Assembly: GCF_011761985.1 (NCBI RefSeq)
Contig: NZ_JAASQT010000008.1
Location: forward strand, 38,259-102,258
Source of the DNA: Brevundimonas terrae
GTDB lineage: Bacteria; Pseudomonadota; Alphaproteobacteria; Caulobacterales; Caulobacteraceae
DNA length: 64,000 nt
Direction: 5' to 3'
Shown here piece after piece: positions 16,796-26,206 of this stretch. The position numbers and the translations under genes were made by a program. Position 1 is the stretch's first letter, and every line of letters starts with the position of its first letter. The notes under the pieces are model-generated. The model saw only the letters and a list, made by a program, of their open reading frames with translations, did not search any database and was not told the DNA's origin.

Positions 16796-18199
16796 ATGGG
16801 CGAGAAGCTTTTTCTAGGCGCGAAAGTTCGTAAATTACGCGAGGCTAAAGGCTGGACTCTGGACCAGTGCGCGTCGCGTCTGGCCCTGTCGCCGTCCTAT
16901 CTTTCACAGATTGAAACCAATCAGAGACCGGCCACCGCGCGTGTCCTGATTTCCCTCACCCGCGCCTTTGACGTGGATGCCAGCCTGTTCGATCTGGAGG
17001 GCGATGCCCGCCTGATCGCCGACCTGCGCGAAGCCGTCACCGATGTGGCCGCAACCGCCGAGCCGCCATCCCCCGCCGAGTTGAAACAAGCGGTCAATAA
17101 CAGCCCGCGCATGGCCCGCCTGTTCCTGCAACTTCATCAGGACTATCGCCGTCTGGATGATCGCCTAAAGACCCTGAACGAGACACTGGGCCGCGACGAG
17201 AAACAGTTGTCGGCCCCTGCCCTGCCCTATGAGGCGGTGCGCGACTTCTTCCACTATCGCGACAACTATATCGACGCGCTTGATCTGGCCGCAGAAAAGC
17301 TGGCCGAGAGCATAGACATCAACGGGACCAGTCATCCCGAACGGACGCTTGAAAAGGCCTTGGGCGATCTGTGCGGTGTGCGTGTTGCCTATCAGGACGG
17401 GCCTATGCGGCGCTATGATGCCGCCGCGCGTATCCTCTATATCCAGCCATCCTTGCCGGTGGTGACACGCTGTTTCCAGATGGCGCACCAGTTGGCGCTG
17501 ATCTGCTTTGCCGACCTGATCGAGGAAGAACTGGCGCGGGCCGATTTCGAGCTGACTGCGGCTACCGATGTCTGCCGGATCGGTCTGGCCAACTATGCGG
17601 CGGGGGCCATCCTGATGCCCTATCGCCGCTTCCTGGAGACCGCGCGTGAACTGCGTCACGACGTGGACCAGATGCGCAAACGCTTTAATGCCAGTTTCGA
17701 GCAGGTCTGCCACCGCCTGTCCACGCTGCAACGCCCCGGCTGGCGAGGCGTGCCGTTCTATTTTGCCCGCGTGGACATGGCCGGCAATATCACCAAGCGC
17801 CACAGCGCCACCCGTTTCCAATTCGCCCGTTTCGGCGGGGCCTGTCCGTTATGGAATGTGCACGAAGCCTTTAGTGCGCCAGACCGGATACTGGTCAACC
17901 TGTCGGAAATGCCGGACGGGTCGCGCTATATCTGCATCGCCAAATCCGTGGCCAAGGCAGGCGGTTCCTATCTAGAACCCGACCGTCGCTATGCGCTGGG
18001 TCTGGGCTGTGAAATCGAATATGCGGACCAACTGGTCTATACCGCAGGGCTGGATTTGAATGGTCCGCCCATTCGCATGGGTGTGTCATGCCGCATCTGC
18101 GAACGGCTCGACTGCAAACAGCGGGCCTTCCCGCCCATCGACCGCACATTGCGCGTCCCGCAAAATGAACGCGACGTTATCCCCTACGCCCTAGGCTGA
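16796..18199 (+). CDS. pccR: ScfR/PccR-family XRE regulator of propionyl-CoA metabolism
   Basis: This 467-residue transcription factor has an N-terminal XRE helix-turn-helix (LGAKVRKLREAKGWTLDQCASRLALSPSYLSQIE, about residues 7-40). A central IrrE/peptidase-like remnant and a C-terminal DUF2083 domain follow, with the conserved cysteine cluster GVSCRICERLDCKQRAFPP. This is the architecture of the short-chain fatty acyl-CoA regulators (ScfR), of which PccR controls propionyl-CoA carboxylase in Rhodobacter. It is divergent from pccB, and TTTGCAAA operators lie between. The open frame continues far upstream, but only as a shadow of pccB. ATG 16796 is chosen because the HTH begins a few residues later. 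The operator abuts this ATG, so the mRNA may be leaderless or start further upstream at a GTG (16748). Confidence 0.92.
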   Translation: MGEKLFLGAKVRKLREAKGWTLDQCASRLALSPSYLSQIETNQRPATARVLISLTRAFDVDASLFDLEGDARLIADLREAVTDVAATAEPPSPAELKQAVNNSPRMARLFLQLHQDYRRLDDRLKTLNETLGRDEKQLSAPALPYEAVRDFFHYRDNYIDALDLAAEKLAESIDINGTSHPERTLEKALGDLCGVRVAYQDGPMRRYDAAARILYIQPSLPVVTRCFQMAHQLALICFADLIEEELARADFELTAATDVCRIGLANYAAGAILMPYRRFLETARELRHDVDQMRKRFNASFEQVCHRLSTLQRPGWRGVPFYFARVDMAGNITKRHSATRFQFARFGGACPLWNVHEAFSAPDRILVNLSEMPDGSRYICIAKSVAKAGGSYLEPDRRYALGLGCEIEYADQLVYTAGLDLNGPPIRMGVSCRICERLDCKQRAFPPIDRTLRVPQNERDVIPYALG

Positions 18200-18265
18200 G
18201 CTTGGCCTTTCGTCGCTTAGGCGGCTCCACGCGACGGTGAATTTTCTGGATTGACGCCGCGCGTT

Positions 18266-18298
18266 TTTGCACTGCAATGTACAGTTGTGCAGTGCAAA
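18266..18298. promoter_or_regulatory. perfect inverted repeat upstream of TonB receptor/phoD
   Basis: Eleven-base arms TTTGCACTGCA (18266-18276) and TGCAGTGCAAA (18288-18298) are separated by 11 nt and lie about 190 nt upstream of the receptor start, in a 292-nt gap with no gene. The spacing of arm centres (22 nt, two helical turns) suits a dimeric regulator. No T-run follows, so it is not a typical terminator. I cannot name the regulator. Confidence 0.55.
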
Positions 18299-18491
18299 TA
18301 ATGACAAGATGTCAGCGATGGTTTGAGGCGCAAACCATCCGTCCGTTCTCCGATCATTCGTCAAATCATCCTCACCAAGGCGTCAAAAGCCTGACGCCCA
18401 AAGATCACGCCTGCGTCACGCCCCGCCCCTAGAGCGCCCAGCGTGGCTGTCCGGCCATCTGTATTGTTCCTGTTCGGCTCAAGAGACCCCA

Positions 18492-20711
18492 ATGACCAAG
18501 GCCTTCCTCGCCTCCAGCGCCAGCCTGCTCACCCTGTTCGCAGCCGGTATCGCAAACGCTGAAACTGTCGCCGCCGATGCGCCGCAGACCGCCCGCGTGA
18601 CCGATATCGTCGTCACGGCCCAGCGCCGTGAACAGTCCGCACAGGATGTCGGTGTCTCGCTGTCGGTCATTGGTGGCGAGGCCCTGAACGAAAAGGGCGT
18701 CACCGTCATCAATGACATCGAGAATGTCGTGCCGAACATGGAGGTCGACAGCCAGTTCGGCAGTGGCCAGCCCCAGTTCCGCATCCGTGGCATCGGTGCG
18801 CGCGAATATTCGTCCAACAATGCCTCGACCGTCGGCATCTATGTCGATGAAGTGGCGCATCCCTATACGATCACCACACAGGGCGCGATGTTCGACATTG
18901 CCCGCCTCGAAGTGCTGCGCGGCCCACAAGGCACCCTGTATGGCCGCAACACCACCGGCGGTGCCGTCAACATCATCACCAATGCCCCGACGGTTGAACG
19001 TCAGGCCGGTTTCACCGCCGAATATGGCAGCTATGACGCCTATAAGGTCGAGGGCTATGTGTCGGGCCAACTGGCTCCGAACCTGCTGGGCCGTCTGGCC
19101 GCCGTCACCGAACAGGGCGGCGCATGGCAATACCACCGCGATACCGCCGAGAAGCTGGGCGACAAGAACAAGACCGCCATTCGCGGTCGCCTGACATGGG
19201 ACGCCAGCGAAACGGTCACGGTCGATCTGGCCGCCACCTACCAGATCGACAAGTCCGATGGTCTGGGGTTCCGCCTGCGCGCACCCTACAAGGTCTTTGA
19301 CGGCAGCGTCACCTATGACACCGACACCGCATGGCGCATCACCGGCTGGGAGTTGTCGCCGGAAATGGCCGCTGTGTCTGGTCGTGCGCTGGGCTCCAAG
19401 CCGGGCCGCGACAATGAAGGTCTGGACCTGAATGCCCGCATCCATGCTGATCTGGGCTGGGCGCAACTGAACTCAATCACCGCCTATCAGTCGTTTGAAC
19501 GCTCGGAATACAACGACTGGGACGGCACCCGTTTCAATGAATCGGACGTCTATTTCTATAACGACATCGACGCCCTGTCGCAGGAACTGCGCCTGTCCTC
19601 GAATGCCGGAGAGCGCCTGAACTGGATGGTCGGTGCCTATTATGCCGACGAAAACATCGACGGCGGTTTCTACACCCAGTTCCGTGGTGCCGACCGCACC
19701 TTGATCAACACGCCGTATGAACAGACCGTCGAGGCCTTTGGACTGTTCACGCATAACAGCTATCAGTTGACCGAGCGCCTGAACCTGATCGCAGGTCTGC
19801 GCTACGAGAATGAAACCCGCACCCTGACCACCACCGGCACCCGCCGCATCAACCTGCCGGTTGGCCCGTCTGTGACCTATGATACCGACCTGTCCGAGGT
19901 GACTGGTCGTGTCGGTCTGGAATATGATCTGACACAGGACGCCATGTTCTATGCCAGCATTGCACGCGGCGTAAAATCGGGCGGTTTCACCACCTATAAC
20001 GCCACCTCGGCTACCCCGTTCAAGCCCGAGATCGTCATCGCCTATGAGGCCGGCATCAAGTCGGACCTGTTCGACGGTCGCCTGCGGGCCAATGGCGCGG
20101 TCTTCTTCTATGACTATGAAAACCAGCAGGTTCAGGGTCTGGAATATGACCGCGAGACAGGCCGTCTGGGCAAGATCACCAATGTGCCCAAGTCCGAAAT
20201 CTATGGCGGTGAAATCGAACTGGTCTGGATGCCGATCGACGGCCTGACCATCAGCCAGAATTTCGGCTACAAGAAAGGCAAATACACCGAGTATTTCGCC
20301 ATTGACGGTGCCGCCACCGACGCCGCCAATCCGGTCGACGGTCCGTGGGATATCATCATCACCAATGACCGTTCGGGCGAACCGCTCCAGTTCCCGAAAT
20401 TCAACTATGGCGGCTCGGTCGCCTATGATTGGGACATGGGCGGTTGGGCCATGCGCGCCGAGACCAACTATAACCAGCGCGACGATATCTATAGCGCCGC
20501 CTCGGCCTCGGTCCTGCCGGGTTACTGGCTGTGGAACGCCAATCTCAGCATGGGTCCGCTAGACGCCAACTGGCGCGTTGGCCTGTGGGCGCGCAACCTG
20601 TTCAACACCTATTACGAAGAGACCCGCAACGGCTTTAACGGCTCGGCGCGTCCGACCACTTCGCCGGGTCAGGGCCGCACCGTCGGTGTGCGCCTGATGA
20701 TGGATTTCTGA
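18492..20711 (+). CDS. TonB-dependent receptor
   Basis: This 739-residue receptor has a signal peptide (MTKAFLASSASLLTLFAAGIANA), a TonB-box-like stretch TDIVVTAQRREQSAQDVGVSLSVI, and a plug with RIRGIGAREYSSNNASTVGIYVDEV and EVLRGPQGTLYGRNTTGGAVNI. The barrel ends in the TonB receptor C-terminal element with a final Phe (VGVRLMMDF). This belongs to the large caulobacterial/sphingomonad group named after iron-complex receptors, most with unknown substrates. A PhoD-like phosphatase gene follows on the same strand after a terminator-like hairpin, which suggests, without proof, uptake of an organophosphate or related ligand. A perfect inverted repeat lies upstream and may mark regulation. Confidence 0.9.
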   Translation: MTKAFLASSASLLTLFAAGIANAETVAADAPQTARVTDIVVTAQRREQSAQDVGVSLSVIGGEALNEKGVTVINDIENVVPNMEVDSQFGSGQPQFRIRGIGAREYSSNNASTVGIYVDEVAHPYTITTQGAMFDIARLEVLRGPQGTLYGRNTTGGAVNIITNAPTVERQAGFTAEYGSYDAYKVEGYVSGQLAPNLLGRLAAVTEQGGAWQYHRDTAEKLGDKNKTAIRGRLTWDASETVTVDLAATYQIDKSDGLGFRLRAPYKVFDGSVTYDTDTAWRITGWELSPEMAAVSGRALGSKPGRDNEGLDLNARIHADLGWAQLNSITAYQSFERSEYNDWDGTRFNESDVYFYNDIDALSQELRLSSNAGERLNWMVGAYYADENIDGGFYTQFRGADRTLINTPYEQTVEAFGLFTHNSYQLTERLNLIAGLRYENETRTLTTTGTRRINLPVGPSVTYDTDLSEVTGRVGLEYDLTQDAMFYASIARGVKSGGFTTYNATSATPFKPEIVIAYEAGIKSDLFDGRLRANGAVFFYDYENQQVQGLEYDRETGRLGKITNVPKSEIYGGEIELVWMPIDGLTISQNFGYKKGKYTEYFAIDGAATDAANPVDGPWDIIITNDRSGEPLQFPKFNYGGSVAYDWDMGGWAMRAETNYNQRDDIYSAASASVLPGYWLWNANLSMGPLDANWRVGLWARNLFNTYYEETRNGFNGSARPTTSPGQGRTVGVRLMMDF

Positions 20712-20723
20712 TCCACATCTTTG

Positions 20724-20752
20724 AGGGCGGCTCTTAACGGGGCCGCCCTTTT
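20724..20752 (+). terminator. rho-independent terminator or attenuator
   Basis: The stem AGGGCGGC (20724-20731) with GCCGCCCT (20742-20749), a 10-nt loop and TTTT directly after lies between the receptor and phoD. It should reduce read-through into phoD. Confidence 0.82.
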
Positions 20753-20785
20753 CATGTTCTTTAGTCACCACTGTCACGCTTACGG

Positions 20786-22351
20786 GTGATCCCTGTGTTC
20801 CAGCCCCATCGCCGCGGCCTTATCCAAGGCCTTGTTGCCGCGCCTGCCGTGCTGTCCTTCGGTCGCAGTGCCTTTGGCGGACAGGACATCTTCCCGTTTG
20901 GTGTGGCCAGTGGCGACCCGTCGCACGACGGCTTTGTCATCTGGACGCGCCTTGCGAAAAATCCACTGGCCGCAGACGGGCTGGGCGGTATGGACGCCGC
21001 CGTTCCTGTGCGCTGGGAAATCGCCGCCGACGAAGGCTTTGGCCGCATCGTCATGGCCGGTAATGCCGTGGCGCAAAGCCCCCATGCCCACACGCTGAAC
21101 ATCGAGATCAGCGGCCTGCCGTCCGGTCGTCCCTACTGGTATCGCTTTACCGCCATGGGCCAGCAAAGCCCTGTGGGACGCAGCCTGACCACCCCCGCCA
21201 CCGACCAGATGGCGGATCGTCTGCGGATCGCGGTCGCCTCCTGCTCGCACTATGAGCGCGGCTATTTCAGCGCCTATGGCCACATGGCCGACGAAGCGCC
21301 CGACCTGACCCTGTTCCTTGGCGACTACATCTACGAATACAGCCTCGGTGCCGACCGCGCCGACCAAGTGGTGCGCCCCTATAATCTGGAAGAAGCCACC
21401 ACGCTGGCGGGCTATCGCAATCGTTATGCGCTTCACCGTCTGGATGCCGACCTGCAGCGCCTGCATGCCGTCGCGCCCGCCCTTGCCGTGTGGGATGACC
21501 ACGAGCTTCAGGACGACTATTCCGGCATCTGGTCCAAGATCAGCGGCACGCCCGTTGCCGATTTCGCCGCGCGTAAACAAGCCGCCTATCAGGCCTTCTT
21601 CGAGGCCATGCCGGTGCGCCGCTCCACCATCGCCAACCGCCTTTATCGGCAGGTCCGCTATGGCAATCTGGCCCAGTTCTTCATGCTGGACGGCCGACAA
21701 TACCGCTCGCGCCAACCGTGCAGTGACGGCCCCAATGGCGGCAAGGGCCAGATCGTCACCGACGCGACCTGTACCGACCGTCTGGATCCGTCACGCACCT
21801 TCCTCGGTTTCGATCAGGAACGCTGGCTGTATGACAATCTTGGCCGCAGCGATGCCCGCTGGAACATTCTAGGCCAGAACCTTGTCATGGGCGGCCTGAC
21901 ACTGGCCCGTTCCGACGCCGACGAGGCTCGCTTCTGGACCGACACATGGGATGGCTTCCCCGCCGCCCGCGAGCGCCTGACCACCGCCCTTGCCGAGATC
22001 AAGCCATCCAACCCTGTGGTGCTGGGCGGTGACTACCATTCCTTCTGGACCACCGACATCAAGGCCGATGCCCGCAATCCGGCATCCCCCATCCTCGCCA
22101 CCGAGTTTGTCGGCACCTCCATCACCTCGACCGGCCCCAGCCATGACGGACTGATGGCGGTCATGCCCAACAACCCGCACATCCGCTTCTTCGACAGCCG
22201 CCAGCGCGGCTACATGGCCCTCGACATCACCCCCGACACCATCAACACCCGCTATCAGGTCATAGACGACGTGCGCCAACACCAGACTAAGCTTTCCACG
22301 CTGAAATCATGGGTAGTGGAAAACGGCAAAGCGGGCGCGGTTGCGGTGTAG
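20786..22351 (+). CDS. phoD: PhoD-family alkaline phosphatase/phosphodiesterase
   Basis: This 521-residue exported metallophosphatase has a Tat-like leader (PHRRGLIQGLVAAPAVLSFG), the PhoD N-terminal domain start FPFGVASGDPSHDGFVIWTRL, and metal-binding motifs FLGDYIYE, WDDHELQDDY and GGDYHSFW, the usual Ca/Fe-binding set of PhoD. It releases phosphate from organic mono- and diesters in the periplasm or outside the cell. The start is a GTG at 20786 with a poor ribosome binding site; a GTG at 20795 is an alternative. No clear Pho box was found. It follows a TonB receptor separated by a hairpin, so the pair may be co-regulated with partial termination. Confidence 0.9.
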   Translation: MIPVFQPHRRGLIQGLVAAPAVLSFGRSAFGGQDIFPFGVASGDPSHDGFVIWTRLAKNPLAADGLGGMDAAVPVRWEIAADEGFGRIVMAGNAVAQSPHAHTLNIEISGLPSGRPYWYRFTAMGQQSPVGRSLTTPATDQMADRLRIAVASCSHYERGYFSAYGHMADEAPDLTLFLGDYIYEYSLGADRADQVVRPYNLEEATTLAGYRNRYALHRLDADLQRLHAVAPALAVWDDHELQDDYSGIWSKISGTPVADFAARKQAAYQAFFEAMPVRRSTIANRLYRQVRYGNLAQFFMLDGRQYRSRQPCSDGPNGGKGQIVTDATCTDRLDPSRTFLGFDQERWLYDNLGRSDARWNILGQNLVMGGLTLARSDADEARFWTDTWDGFPAARERLTTALAEIKPSNPVVLGGDYHSFWTTDIKADARNPASPILATEFVGTSITSTGPSHDGLMAVMPNNPHIRFFDSRQRGYMALDITPDTINTRYQVIDDVRQHQTKLSTLKSWVVENGKAGAVAV

Positions 22352-22439
22352 GCTCAAGCCTTGTCATTCAAATACCGTTGATATTAACATGACTGACATG
22401 AAGTTCGAGCCGCCCCCATTCATTTGAGAGCATCCAAAT

Positions 22440-23534
22440 TTGCGCAAATTACTGAAAGTGGCAGCTATAGCCTTAGTCACAGTTGTCGCTTTTTTCTGCA
22501 TTTTTGTGGGCTGGCAAATTAGCCTTCAATACTCTCGTTTTGAGGATCGCACTGACCCTCAACTCGGTTCGTTGATCGAAGGAATTGCGACCTCGGATGC
22601 TCTTTGGATCTTGGGTTCCAGTGGACAGGTCGTCAGGATAAACCGCAGATCGGGCGAACGTAGCCTCCTGTCTAAAGGCACCATAGACATAGTGGCCGAT
22701 GGCCAACGTTTATGGGCCTTATCAAAAACCGCCGAAGGTTCGTGGCAAGTTACCGATCTTCGCAATCCGAATGAGCCAGCCATTTCTGTCTCTCGAGACA
22801 CAGCACCCATTGTGCTGTTCTCGACTTCGGCAGGGCCGGCTGTACTCACTTCGAATAAAGTTCTGTTGCCTGCACCAGACGGTTGGTCTCCCCTTCCTCT
22901 GAGCGAAACGATTTTTGAGGGAGCCACAGCATTCAGCCCATCAGACAAAGTGCTCTACGTCGGTTATGACCATGGCGAATTCGGTGGTGGCTTGCGTCAG
23001 ATTAATTTGAACAACGGACAGGTCTCGATCATCGAAGATACGCCTGACTCACGTCAAACCCTGCAATCATGCCAGGGGCTTATGAACACCGGTTGCGACC
23101 CTGTGGTCAGGATCATGTCTGATCCACAACAACCGGATTGCATCCTTGCAGGCACCAACCAGTCTCATTTAGGCATGTATGATGGTGTCGTTGTAAAGGT
23201 TTGCGGCCAAACTCTTGCGCCGGTCTTTTCGCGAGAACTGTGGACGCTGGACAAGCTAACTTCCGGACCTAATCGAACTTGGGCTTTCAACACCCTGACG
23301 CCAGTCCGCAATGGTTGGGTCGCCGTCGGCCACACCCGCTATGCACGCGCCGCATATTCAGCGGCTTCCACTTCGCCAAAGATAAAGATGTCAGCCTTCC
23401 CCCGCTTGGGTGATCTTGGAAACCTGAAAGTCTCCAAAGACATTGATGGCGTCATTTTCGTCGAGACTTATTGCTGTGCATACTATGGCCTAAAGAAACA
23501 ACGCTGGATCATCGCTCTGCCTGTCATGAACTAA
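22440..23534 (+). CDS. orphan membrane-anchored or secreted protein, unknown function
   Basis: This 364-residue protein starts at a TTG with GAGAG about 9 nt upstream. An N-terminal hydrophobic anchor (KLLKVAAIALVTVVAFFCIFVGW, residues 3-25) precedes a soluble region of short beta-rich segments, such as DALWILGSSGQVVRINRRSG, VADGQRLWALSK and DKVLYVGYDHGEFGGGLRQINLNNG. This pattern resembles a beta-propeller exposed to the periplasm. Six cysteines in the second half (SCQGLMNTGCD, DC, VCGQ, YCCAYY) suggest disulfides. Codon use is clearly more AT-rich than the neighbours, with codons such as TTA, TTT and AAA common, so recent acquisition is plausible. I do not recognise the family and infer no function. 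Confidence 0.75.
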   Translation: MRKLLKVAAIALVTVVAFFCIFVGWQISLQYSRFEDRTDPQLGSLIEGIATSDALWILGSSGQVVRINRRSGERSLLSKGTIDIVADGQRLWALSKTAEGSWQVTDLRNPNEPAISVSRDTAPIVLFSTSAGPAVLTSNKVLLPAPDGWSPLPLSETIFEGATAFSPSDKVLYVGYDHGEFGGGLRQINLNNGQVSIIEDTPDSRQTLQSCQGLMNTGCDPVVRIMSDPQQPDCILAGTNQSHLGMYDGVVVKVCGQTLAPVFSRELWTLDKLTSGPNRTWAFNTLTPVRNGWVAVGHTRYARAAYSAASTSPKIKMSAFPRLGDLGNLKVSKDIDGVIFVETYCCAYYGLKKQRWIIALPVMN

Positions 23535-23629
23535 GGCGCAAGGATTAACACAGCTTGCAACTCTCTATGGCGCGCGCACCCCACACCCTCTAGTTTGCGC
23601 TGCCCGCTTCCGTTCGGGGCATCCGTGTT

Positions 23630-26206
23630 GTGAACTTCCGGTCGGTGCGTTTGGCCTTTTCCAAATCAAAATCAGGTTTTGTGCGCTGGGTACATGCGCT
23701 TGTGGCGTCGGCACTACTGGTGCTGGCCGCGCCTGCATGGGCCGAGGTTCCGCAAAGCCGCCTTGTGATCGGTGTGCCGTTGGAGCCGCCGCATCTGGAC
23801 CCGACATCGGGAGCGGCGGCGGCGATTGACGAAGTGGTCTATGCCAATGTGTTCGAGGGTCTGACGCGACTGACGCCCAATGGCACGGTGGCCCCGTCGC
23901 TGGCTGAAAGCTGGAGCGCGTCGCCCGATGGCCTGTCGTGGACGTTTCGCCTGAAGCATGGCGTAACCTTCAACGACGGTACGGCCTTTAATGCAGAAAC
24001 CGTGCGGTTCTCTCTAATGCGGATCGTTGCCGCTGGCTCGACCAATGCCCAGAAGGCGTTGTTTGCGCCCGTCCGCGATGTTCAGGTGATCGATCCCGCA
24101 ACCGTGGTGATCCATCTGTCGCGGCCTGTTGCCAACCTGCCCTATCTGTTGGCGTGGGGCGATGCGGCGATGGTGTCGCCCCAAAGCGCCGCCACCAATG
24201 GCACGCGCCCTGTGGGGACCGGCCTCTATACCCTGTCGCGCTGGCAGCGCGGGGGCGAGTTGGAACTGGTACGCCGCGAAGATTATTGGGGTCGCGCGCC
24301 GCAAACCCAGCGCCTGACCTTCCGCTTTATAGGTGATCCCGCCGCCGCCTTTGCTGCGGTGCGGGCGGGCGATGTGGATGCCTTTCCCAACTATCCGGCC
24401 CCTGAAACCATTGGTGAGCTAAAACGCGATCCGGCATTGGTGGTCACGCAAGGCCTGTCCGAGGGCAAGGTCATCATGGCGATGAACAATGCCCGCGCCC
24501 CGTTCAACGACATTCGCGTGCGCCGCGCCCTGTCCTATGCCATCGACCGTCAGGCCGTCATTGACGGGGCCATGTTCGGTTTCGGCCAACCGATCGGCAG
24601 CCATTATTCGCGTCAGGCCGAGGGCTATGTCGATCTGACGGGCCGCTACCCGCACGATGTCGCCAAGGCGCGGCGATTACTGACGGATGCGGGCTATCCG
24701 AACGGCCTGGACGCCACCCTTCGCATCCCGCCGCGCCCCTATGCCCGTCGCAGCGCCGAGGTGCTGGTGAACCAACTGGCCGCCGCCAATGTGCGCGTAA
24801 AGGTCGAGACTCTGGAATGGGCGCAGTGGCTGGATCAGGTCTTTGGTCGCAAACAGTTCGACCTGACCATTGTCGAGCATGTCGAGCCGATGGATTACGA
24901 CATCTATGGCCGCACGGACTATTATTTCGGCTATAACAACCCCGCCTTCGACGCCCTTTTGGCCGCTGTAAACACCGCGCCTGACGAGGCGACGCGCTTG
25001 TCGCTGCTGGGCGATCTGCAACGCAAGATTGCCGATGATGCGGTCAATGTTTTCCTGTTCCAGTCCGCTCGTATCGGTGTGCATAAGGCGGGCATAAACG
25101 GCATCTGGATCAATGCCCCCATCGCCGCCAACGACATGACGGGCGTGACGCAATCGGGCATTGCGCGAGGCACAGCTAATGCACCCAATACCAAAACCCT
25201 GCCGTGGCACTGGATCGGTTTTGGTCTGCTGGCCGCCCTTCTGGCCTTCAGCGCGCATCGTCTCGGCGCGGCATGGACAGCCAAAAAAGTGGCGGGCCAT
25301 ACGGCAACACTTTTGGCCGCATCGGTTGTCATCTTTGCCCTGTTACAGGTCCTGCCCGGTGATCCTGCCGCCTATATGATGGGCCTGAATGCCAGCCCCG
25401 AAGCGGTTGCTACCCTCAGACAGCAGATGGGTCTGGATGGGCCGATTATCGCCCGCTACCTGTCATGGGTTGGTGGTCTGTTCAGCGGTGATTTCGGCAC
25501 CAGCTACACCTATCAAACCCCTGTGGCGGGCCTGATCTTCGAGCGCCTGTCCGTATCGCTGCCGCTGGCGATTTCCGCCCTGATCGCGTCGGTTCTGATC
25601 GCCCTGCCTGTCGGGGTACTGGCCGCCCGATATCGTGGAAAGACACTGGATACCGGCCTGATCGGTCTGATGCAGGCAGGGATCGCCATACCGAACTTCT
25701 GGCTGGGCCTGTTGCTGATCCTGCTGTTCTCGGTGGGTCTCGGCTGGTTTCCGGCAGGCGGTTACAGCGGCTGGACCTCGCTGCTTCTGCCCGCCCTTGC
25801 ACTGGCCGCGCCGCAAGCCGCCATCCTTGCGCGTGTGCTGCGAACCTCCTTGCTGGATACGCTAGGCGATGACTATGTCCGCACGGCCCGCGCCAAGGGT
25901 CTGTCGAAGAATGCCGCCCTGATCCGCCACGCCCTGCCCAATGCCTGGATACCGGTGCTGACGGTACTAGGCCTGCAAGCCCCCTTCCTGCTGGCGGGCA
26001 GTGTCGTGATCGAGAACGTGTTTTCGCTGCCCGGCCTTGGCCGTCTGGCGTTCCAAGCCGTCAGCCAGCGCGACCTGATCGTGGTTCAGGGCGTGGTGAT
26101 GGTTCTGGTCGCCGCCGTGGTGCTGGTCAGTTTGGTGATCGACATCGCCTATGCCGTCGCCGATCCACGCCAGCGCGATGCCGCCCTGAACGGAGGCCGC
26201 AAATGA
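23630..26206 (+). CDS. peptide ABC transporter: binding protein fused to DppB-type permease
   Basis: One 858-residue polypeptide joins two proteins that are normally separate. Residues about 1-520 are a family 5 (DppA/OppA-like) solute-binding protein: signal peptide ending APAWA, then EPPHLDPTSGAAAAIDEVVYANVFEGL, LAESWSASPDGLSWTFRLKHGVTFNDGT and RRALSYAIDRQAVIDGAMFGFG. A transmembrane helix near 535-555 leads into a DppB-like permease with GDPAAYMMG, the EAA loop RTARAKGLSKNAALIRHALPNAWIPVL and several membrane helices. The frame is continuous, with no stop or frameshift at the junction. The start is a GTG; a later GTG nearer the hydrophobic stretch (WVHALVASALL) is possible. The binding protein is thus tethered to its own channel. 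The stop overlaps the next permease start by 4 nt. Confidence 0.92.
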   Translation: MNFRSVRLAFSKSKSGFVRWVHALVASALLVLAAPAWAEVPQSRLVIGVPLEPPHLDPTSGAAAAIDEVVYANVFEGLTRLTPNGTVAPSLAESWSASPDGLSWTFRLKHGVTFNDGTAFNAETVRFSLMRIVAAGSTNAQKALFAPVRDVQVIDPATVVIHLSRPVANLPYLLAWGDAAMVSPQSAATNGTRPVGTGLYTLSRWQRGGELELVRREDYWGRAPQTQRLTFRFIGDPAAAFAAVRAGDVDAFPNYPAPETIGELKRDPALVVTQGLSEGKVIMAMNNARAPFNDIRVRRALSYAIDRQAVIDGAMFGFGQPIGSHYSRQAEGYVDLTGRYPHDVAKARRLLTDAGYPNGLDATLRIPPRPYARRSAEVLVNQLAAANVRVKVETLEWAQWLDQVFGRKQFDLTIVEHVEPMDYDIYGRTDYYFGYNNPAFDALLAAVNTAPDEATRLSLLGDLQRKIADDAVNVFLFQSARIGVHKAGINGIWINAPIAANDMTGVTQSGIARGTANAPNTKTLPWHWIGFGLLAALLAFSAHRLGAAWTAKKVAGHTATLLAASVVIFALLQVLPGDPAAYMMGLNASPEAVATLRQQMGLDGPIIARYLSWVGGLFSGDFGTSYTYQTPVAGLIFERLSVSLPLAISALIASVLIALPVGVLAARYRGKTLDTGLIGLMQAGIAIPNFWLGLLLILLFSVGLGWFPAGGYSGWTSLLLPALALAAPQAAILARVLRTSLLDTLGDDYVRTARAKGLSKNAALIRHALPNAWIPVLTVLGLQAPFLLAGSVVIENVFSLPGLGRLAFQAVSQRDLIVVQGVVMVLVAAVVLVSLVIDIAYAVADPRQRDAALNGGRK

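Noticed and set aside
18299..18491. Possible Pho box upstream of the receptor and PhoD genes
   Set aside because: CTGACAT/TGTCATT-like fragments occur near 18305-18320, but their spacing does not match the 11-nt period of PhoB sites.
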